The notes beneath the pieces were generated by a model, which had not been told where the DNA came from, made no database searches, and was given only the letters and a program-made list of their open reading frames with translations. A stretch of DNA of 64,000 nt from CAVSUR01 sp963731285 (GTDB lineage: Bacteria > Actinomycetota > Actinomycetes > Streptosporangiales > Streptosporangiaceae), in the NCBI GenBank assembly GCA_963731285.1, contig CAVSUR010000014.1, positions 930,001 through 994,000 on the forward strand, read 5' to 3'. Below are positions 60,609 to 64,000 of the stretch, in pieces. Within the stretch, counting starts at the first letter, position 1. The number at the start of each line of letters is the position of its first letter. The translations under genes were made by a program, and so were the position numbers.

Positions 60609-61676
60609 GTGCCCGATGCGCCGCTACTGGAAGTGCGGGCGCTGGTCAAGGAATACCCGGTCACCTCGGGCGCGATCCTGCAGCGCCGCATCGGCAATGT
60701 TCATGCGGTTTCCGGCGTCTCGTTTACGGTCGAGGCCGGGCACACCTTCGGCCTGGTCGGCGAGTCCGGCTGCGGCAAGACCACCATCGGCAAGGTGGTC
60801 GTCGCGCTGGAGCAGCCCAACCAGGGCAAGGTCCTGCTGAACGGCCGGGATGTCTCCGACATGGGCGGCGGCGAGCTGCGCAAGTACCGCCGCGACCTGC
60901 AGCTGATGTTCCAGGACCCGTATTCGTCGCTGGACCCGCGGATGCGGGTCGGCGCGATCATCGCCGAGCCGATGGCGATCCAGCGCATCGGCTCCCGCCA
61001 GGACCGGCAGAAGCGGGTGTCCGAGCTGCTCGACGAGGTCGGGCTGCCCCGCAACGCCGTCGAGCGCTACCCGCACGAGTTCTCCGGCGGCCAGCGCCAG
61101 CGGATCGGCCTGGCCAGGGCGCTGACTCTCAACCCGCGGGTGATCGTGGCCGACGAGCCGGTCAGCGCGCTGGACGTATCCATCCGGGCGCAGGTGCTGA
61201 ACCTGATGAAGCGGCTGCAGGCCGACCACGGCCTGACCTACGTGGTCATCTCGCATGACCTGGCCGTGGTGAAGTACCTGGCCGACAAGATCGGCGTCAT
61301 GTACCTGGGCAAGCTGGTCGAGTTCGGCTCAGGCGAGGACATCTACCAGCGGGCCGCCCACCCGTACACCGCGGGCCTGATCGCGACCATCCCGGTGCCC
61401 GAGCCGGAGGCGGCCAGGGCCAAGAAAGAGGTGGGCATCAAGGGCGAGCTGCCCAGCCCGATCAACCCGCCGTCCGGCTGCCGGTTCCGCACCAGGTGCC
61501 CGTTCGCTCAGGAACTGTGCGCGGAAGAGGAGCCGCTGCTGCGCTCGTTCGGCCCCGATCACATGGCCGCCTGCCATTTCCCGCTGCAGAACTACAGCCC
61601 GCCGGGCGCCGATGGCGCTGGCGCCGCCAAGCCGGGCGAGGCCGGAACGGCAGGGTCGGTACTGACCAGGCCGTGA
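60609..61676 (+). CDS. Oligopeptide-type ABC ATPase, DppF family
   Basis: Second ATPase, 355 residues. Walker A is G-E-S-G-C-G-K-T-T-I-G, D-P-Y-S-S-L-D-P-R-M is the Q-loop/DppF hallmark, the signature is F-S-G-G-Q-R-Q-R, Walker B is V-I-V-A-D-E-P-V-S-A-L-D and the C-terminal cysteines are in C-R-F-R-T-R-C-P-F-A. GTG 60609 has no ribosome site, and the frame is open and protein-like for at least 20 codons upstream, so a fused DppD-DppF polypeptide is possible. The stop overlaps the second dppB by four bases. Confidence 0.9.
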   Translation: MPDAPLLEVRALVKEYPVTSGAILQRRIGNVHAVSGVSFTVEAGHTFGLVGESGCGKTTIGKVVVALEQPNQGKVLLNGRDVSDMGGGELRKYRRDLQLMFQDPYSSLDPRMRVGAIIAEPMAIQRIGSRQDRQKRVSELLDEVGLPRNAVERYPHEFSGGQRQRIGLARALTLNPRVIVADEPVSALDVSIRAQVLNLMKRLQADHGLTYVVISHDLAVVKYLADKIGVMYLGKLVEFGSGEDIYQRAAHPYTAGLIATIPVPEPEAARAKKEVGIKGELPSPINPPSGCRFRTRCPFAQELCAEEEPLLRSFGPDHMAACHFPLQNYSPPGADGAGAAKPGEAGTAGSVLTRP

Positions 61677-62620
61677 CCGCCTACCTGCTGCGCCGGGCAG
61701 GCATCTCAGTCGTCGTCCTGATCGGCATCTCGGTCGTCATCTTCGGCATGCTGCACTTCATCTACCCCTCGCCCGCCATCGACGTCCTCGGCGCGCGGGC
61801 GAACACGGTGCTGATCGCCGCCTGGAACAAAGAGCATGGCTTCGACAATCCGTGGATCGTGCAGTACTGGGACTACCTGAGGAACCTGCTGCACGGGGAC
61901 TTCGGCTACTCCTACAAGCTCAACCAGAGCGTGGCCAGCCTGTTCGGCGAGCGGTGGGCGCGCAGCGCCTACCTGACCGCCAGCGCGCTGGTGCTGGCGG
62001 TCGTGATCGCCATACCGCTCGGCATCTACCAGGCCGCGCGGCGCGGCAGCGCCGGCGACAACGCGATGACCGCGACGGCGTTCGTGCTGTACGCCATGCC
62101 CGACTACTTCTTCTACCTGATCATCATCCAGCTGCTCGTCTTCACCCTGCCGGTGTTCAGCTTCGAGGCCAGCCAGTCCACCTCGGTCTGGCAGGTAATG
62201 CTGGACTGGCACGCGATGACGCTGCCGATCGTCAGCTACGCACTGCTGATCGTGGCCGGGTACTCGCGGTACATGCGCTCGCAGGCCATCGACACGCTCG
62301 CCCAGGACTACATCAAGGCCGCCAGGGCCAAGGGACTGCCCGAGCGGCTGGTCCTGCTCAGGCACCTGCTGCGCAATGCCTGCCTGCCGATGATCACCTT
62401 GATCGGGCTGTCGATCCCGGCGCTGCTGGCCGGCAACCTCTACGCCGAGCTGATCTTCAACTACCAGGGCCTTGGCCTGCTGTTCTACGACAGCCTCGGC
62501 AACGAGGACTATCCGGTGGTGCTGGCCTACACCCTGCTCGGCGCGGTGCTGACCGTGGCCGGGAACTTCCTCGCCGATGTCTCCCTCACCATCGCCGACC
62601 CCAGGATCAGGCTGTCCTGA
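61673..62620 (+). CDS. Oligopeptide-type ABC permease, DppB family (second copy)
   Basis: A 315-residue permease of exactly the same length as the copy at 57597 and sharing long blocks, such as H-G-F-D-N-P-W-I-V-Q-Y-W-D-Y, S-Y-K-L-N-Q-S-V, and A-K-G-L-P-E-R-L-V-L-L-R-H-L. By eye well over half the residues match. GTG 61673 overlaps the DppF stop. There is no second DppC after it; it ends in a strong hairpin. It may pair with the single DppC as an alternative to the first copy. Confidence 0.92.
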   Translation: MTAYLLRRAGISVVVLIGISVVIFGMLHFIYPSPAIDVLGARANTVLIAAWNKEHGFDNPWIVQYWDYLRNLLHGDFGYSYKLNQSVASLFGERWARSAYLTASALVLAVVIAIPLGIYQAARRGSAGDNAMTATAFVLYAMPDYFFYLIIIQLLVFTLPVFSFEASQSTSVWQVMLDWHAMTLPIVSYALLIVAGYSRYMRSQAIDTLAQDYIKAARAKGLPERLVLLRHLLRNACLPMITLIGLSIPALLAGNLYAELIFNYQGLGLLFYDSLGNEDYPVVLAYTLLGAVLTVAGNFLADVSLTIADPRIRLS

Positions 62621-62657
62621 CCGGCGCCGGCCGGTCTTGTGCGCCGGCCGGCGCCGG
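62621..62657. terminator. 14-bp perfect hairpin ending the oligopeptide ABC operon
   Basis: CCGGCGCCGGCCGG (62621-62634) is exactly complementary to 62644-62657 around a nine-base loop, beginning immediately after the stop of the second dppB. No U-run. Confidence 0.7.
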
Positions 62658-62671
62658 CCGATACTGCGAGA

Positions 62672-63226
62672 ATGCAGCCGAGCTTCTGGACCGGCCGGGG
62701 CGGCGTGCGCGCGTCGGATGCCGAGCGCGACCAGGCGGTCGGCGAGCTCGCCGACCGGTTCGCCGAGGGCCGGATCGGGCCGGGCACCTTCAGCGCCCGG
62801 ATGGGCGTCGCGCTGCGCGCCCGGCACCGCGGCGAACTGCGGGACCTGCTGGCCGACCTGCCCGCCCGCAGCCCGCTCCGGCGGCTGCGAGCGGGGCTGA
62901 CGGCGGCCTTCCAGGATGCAGGACGCCTCCTGGCCAACCCGGCGGCGCGGCCGCGGCGGCCGGTGCTGGTGCTGCCGCGCGAGGCCAGGCCGGTATTCAC
63001 GATCGGCCGTGACCAGGCCTGCGACCTGATCCTCGGTGATCAGAGCGTGTCCCGGTTTCACGCCCGGCTGAACCGCAGCGCCGGCGGCTGGCTGCTGGGC
63101 GACCTGGGCTCGACCAACGGCACCATGGTGAACGGCTGGCGCATCCGGTATCCCGTCGCCGTGTGCGCCGGGGACTGGGTCAGCTTCGGGGCCATGATCT
63201 TCTCGGTGGCGGACCCGGGCAGCTGA
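62672..63226 (+). CDS. DUF1707-FHA domain protein
   Basis: A 184-residue protein. Residues ~10-65 are the DUF1707 helical unit (R-A-S-D-A-E-R-D-Q-A-V-G-E-L-A-D-R-F-A-E-G-R-I). After a basic linker the FHA domain follows (~105-184): F-T-I-G-R-D, S-V-S-R-F-H-A-R-L and G-S-T-N-G-T-M-V-N-G, all phosphothreonine-binding motifs. No membrane segment. Very close to the hairpin at 62657, with little room for a ribosome site at ATG 62672; it may be leaderless. FHA proteins read out Ser/Thr kinases. Confidence 0.92.
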   Translation: MQPSFWTGRGGVRASDAERDQAVGELADRFAEGRIGPGTFSARMGVALRARHRGELRDLLADLPARSPLRRLRAGLTAAFQDAGRLLANPAARPRRPVLVLPREARPVFTIGRDQACDLILGDQSVSRFHARLNRSAGGWLLGDLGSTNGTMVNGWRIRYPVAVCAGDWVSFGAMIFSVADPGS

Positions 63227-63302
63227 TCCGGCGCAGCCGGTGCCTTCCGCGGTCAGCCGGCTCGGCCGCCTGAGCGCGGCCCGCGGGCCGTAGAGTCATG
63301 GA

Positions 63303-64000
63303 GTGACCTTGGTTCTGCTGGTGCGGCACGGGCTGACGGCGTCGACCGGGACGGCACTGACCGGCTGGACGCCCGGCATCCCGCTGGACGATCGCGGCCG
63401 CGGGCAGGCGGCGGCGCTGGCCGACCGGCTCGGCTCACTGCGGCTGGACGCGATCATCAGCAGCCCGCTTGAGCGCTGCCGTCAGACCGCCGATACGATC
63501 GCCGCACGGCAGGCCGAGCCGGCGCCCGCCGTCACCGAGGACGAGCGAGTCGGCGAGTGCCGGTACGGCGACTGGACCGGCCAGCCGCTGCGGCGGCTGG
63601 CCAAGCAGCCGCTGTGGCGGGTCGTCCAGGCGCACCCCAGCGCCGTCCGGTTCCCCGGTGACGAGGGGGAGTCGATGCCAGACATGCAGCACCGCGCTGT
63701 CGGCGCGATCCGGGACTGGAACGCCCGGCTCGGGCCCGAGGCCGTATACGCCATCTGCTCGCACGGAGACGTGATCAAAGCCATTCTCGCCGACAGCCTG
63801 GGATTGCACCTGGACATGCTCCAGCGCATCCAGGTCGATCCGTGTTCGCTCAGCGTGATCCGCTATACCCCGACCCGGCCGTTCCTGCTGCGCGCGAACG
63901 ACACCGGCGGCGACGTGTCCGCGCTGCGCAAGCGGGCCGGGAGGGCCGCCGGCGGCATGAGTGACGGACAGGTCGGCGGCGGGGCGGGCGGGGCGGCCGG
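63303..64000 (+). CDS. Histidine phosphatase superfamily protein (MSMEG_4193 type; 3' end outside window)
   Basis: Phosphoglycerate-mutase-like fold. GTG 63303 opens L-V-L-L-V-R-H-G-L-T-A-S-T-G-T-A-L-T-G-W-T-P-G-I; the catalytic R-H-G is near residue 9. I-I-S-S-P-L-E-R-C-R-Q-T-A, E-C-R-Y-G-D-W-T-G and C-S-H-G-D-V-I-K-A complete the family set. The extended N-terminal T-G-W-x-P-G is typical of the actinobacterial MSMEG_4193 group. The open frame (232 codons) runs off the right edge, ending in Gly/Ala repeats. Substrate unknown. Confidence 0.9.
   Translation, partial: MTLVLLVRHGLTASTGTALTGWTPGIPLDDRGRGQAAALADRLGSLRLDAIISSPLERCRQTADTIAARQAEPAPAVTEDERVGECRYGDWTGQPLRRLAKQPLWRVVQAHPSAVRFPGDEGESMPDMQHRAVGAIRDWNARLGPEAVYAICSHGDVIKAILADSLGLHLDMLQRIQVDPCSLSVIRYTPTRPFLLRANDTGGDVSALRKRAGRAAGGMSDGQVGGGAGGAA

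Noticed and set aside
62621..62657. Insertion sequence end or attachment site
   Set aside because: The perfect palindrome lies directly after a stop codon with no target duplication or recombinase gene nearby; a terminator is simpler.
61706..63061. 451-codon open frame antisense to the second dppB and the FHA gene
   Set aside because: Crosses two recognised genes and a hairpin; no motifs.

Overview
The window is GC-rich throughout (around 70% or more by eye), with GTG starts, dense GTGA/ATGA gene overlaps and actinobacterial families (DUF3040, DUF3099, DUF1707-FHA, DUF1023, CYTH/CHAD-type, a mabA-inhA style FabG-FabI pair, a primary-type sigma factor). It is chromosomal DNA of an actinomycete-like bacterium. 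I see no phage, plasmid, insertion sequence or CRISPR array. I cannot name the genus from sequence alone.

Layout. 1-1.7 kb: PadR regulator, membrane protein and ABC ATPase operon. 1.9-3.2 kb: sigma factor with a SigR/SigH-like promoter. 3.4-8.7 kb: menaquinone genes menE, menC, menD, menF. 9-11.5 kb: cysteine-dioxygenase-like protein, SPL/Rv2578c-type radical SAM protein, DUF3040 protein. 11.5-22.6 kb: epoxide hydrolase, amidase, Cys-rich secreted protein, a coupled CHAD/ParA pair, sulfotransferase, GH15 glucosidase, small lipoprotein. 22.7-25.5 kb: complete sulfonate/nitrate-type ABC importer. 25.5-27.4 kb: fdhD and mobA. 27.4-32.3 kb: sugar-nucleotide/glycosyltransferase genes. 32.6-42.3 kb: selD, tRNA-Sec, selA and selB, interleaved with an acyl-CoA synthetase and membrane proteins. 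42.4-46.1 kb: FAD oxidoreductase, methylglyoxal synthase remnant, moaA, DUF6457 protein, CPBP protease. 46.1-51.2 kb: two-component system, DUF1023 hydrolase, acyltransferase, second PadR. 51.9-55.3 kb: DUF3099, FMN-dependent hydroxy-acid oxidase, dodecin, fabG-fabI. 55.6-62.6 kb: oligopeptide-type ABC importer with two DppB paralogs. 63-64 kb: DUF1707-FHA protein and a histidine phosphatase cut by the window end.

How it fits together. Four loci (selD, selC, selA, selB) make and insert selenocysteine. fdhD, mobA and moaA serve molybdenum/tungsten cofactor enzymes. Together they point to a Sec-containing formate dehydrogenase elsewhere in the genome. The menaquinone genes supply a respiratory quinone that could accept its electrons; that link is inference.

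Data quality. At least eleven genes, including likely essential ones (menD, fabG, fabI), change reading frame one or more times, mostly at runs of G/C and by both gains and losses of bases. This looks more like residual sequencing indels than decay. Those genes are annotated as one CDS spanning the frames with the break located. Two short remnants (DUF899-like, MgsA-like) look like genuine gene fragments.
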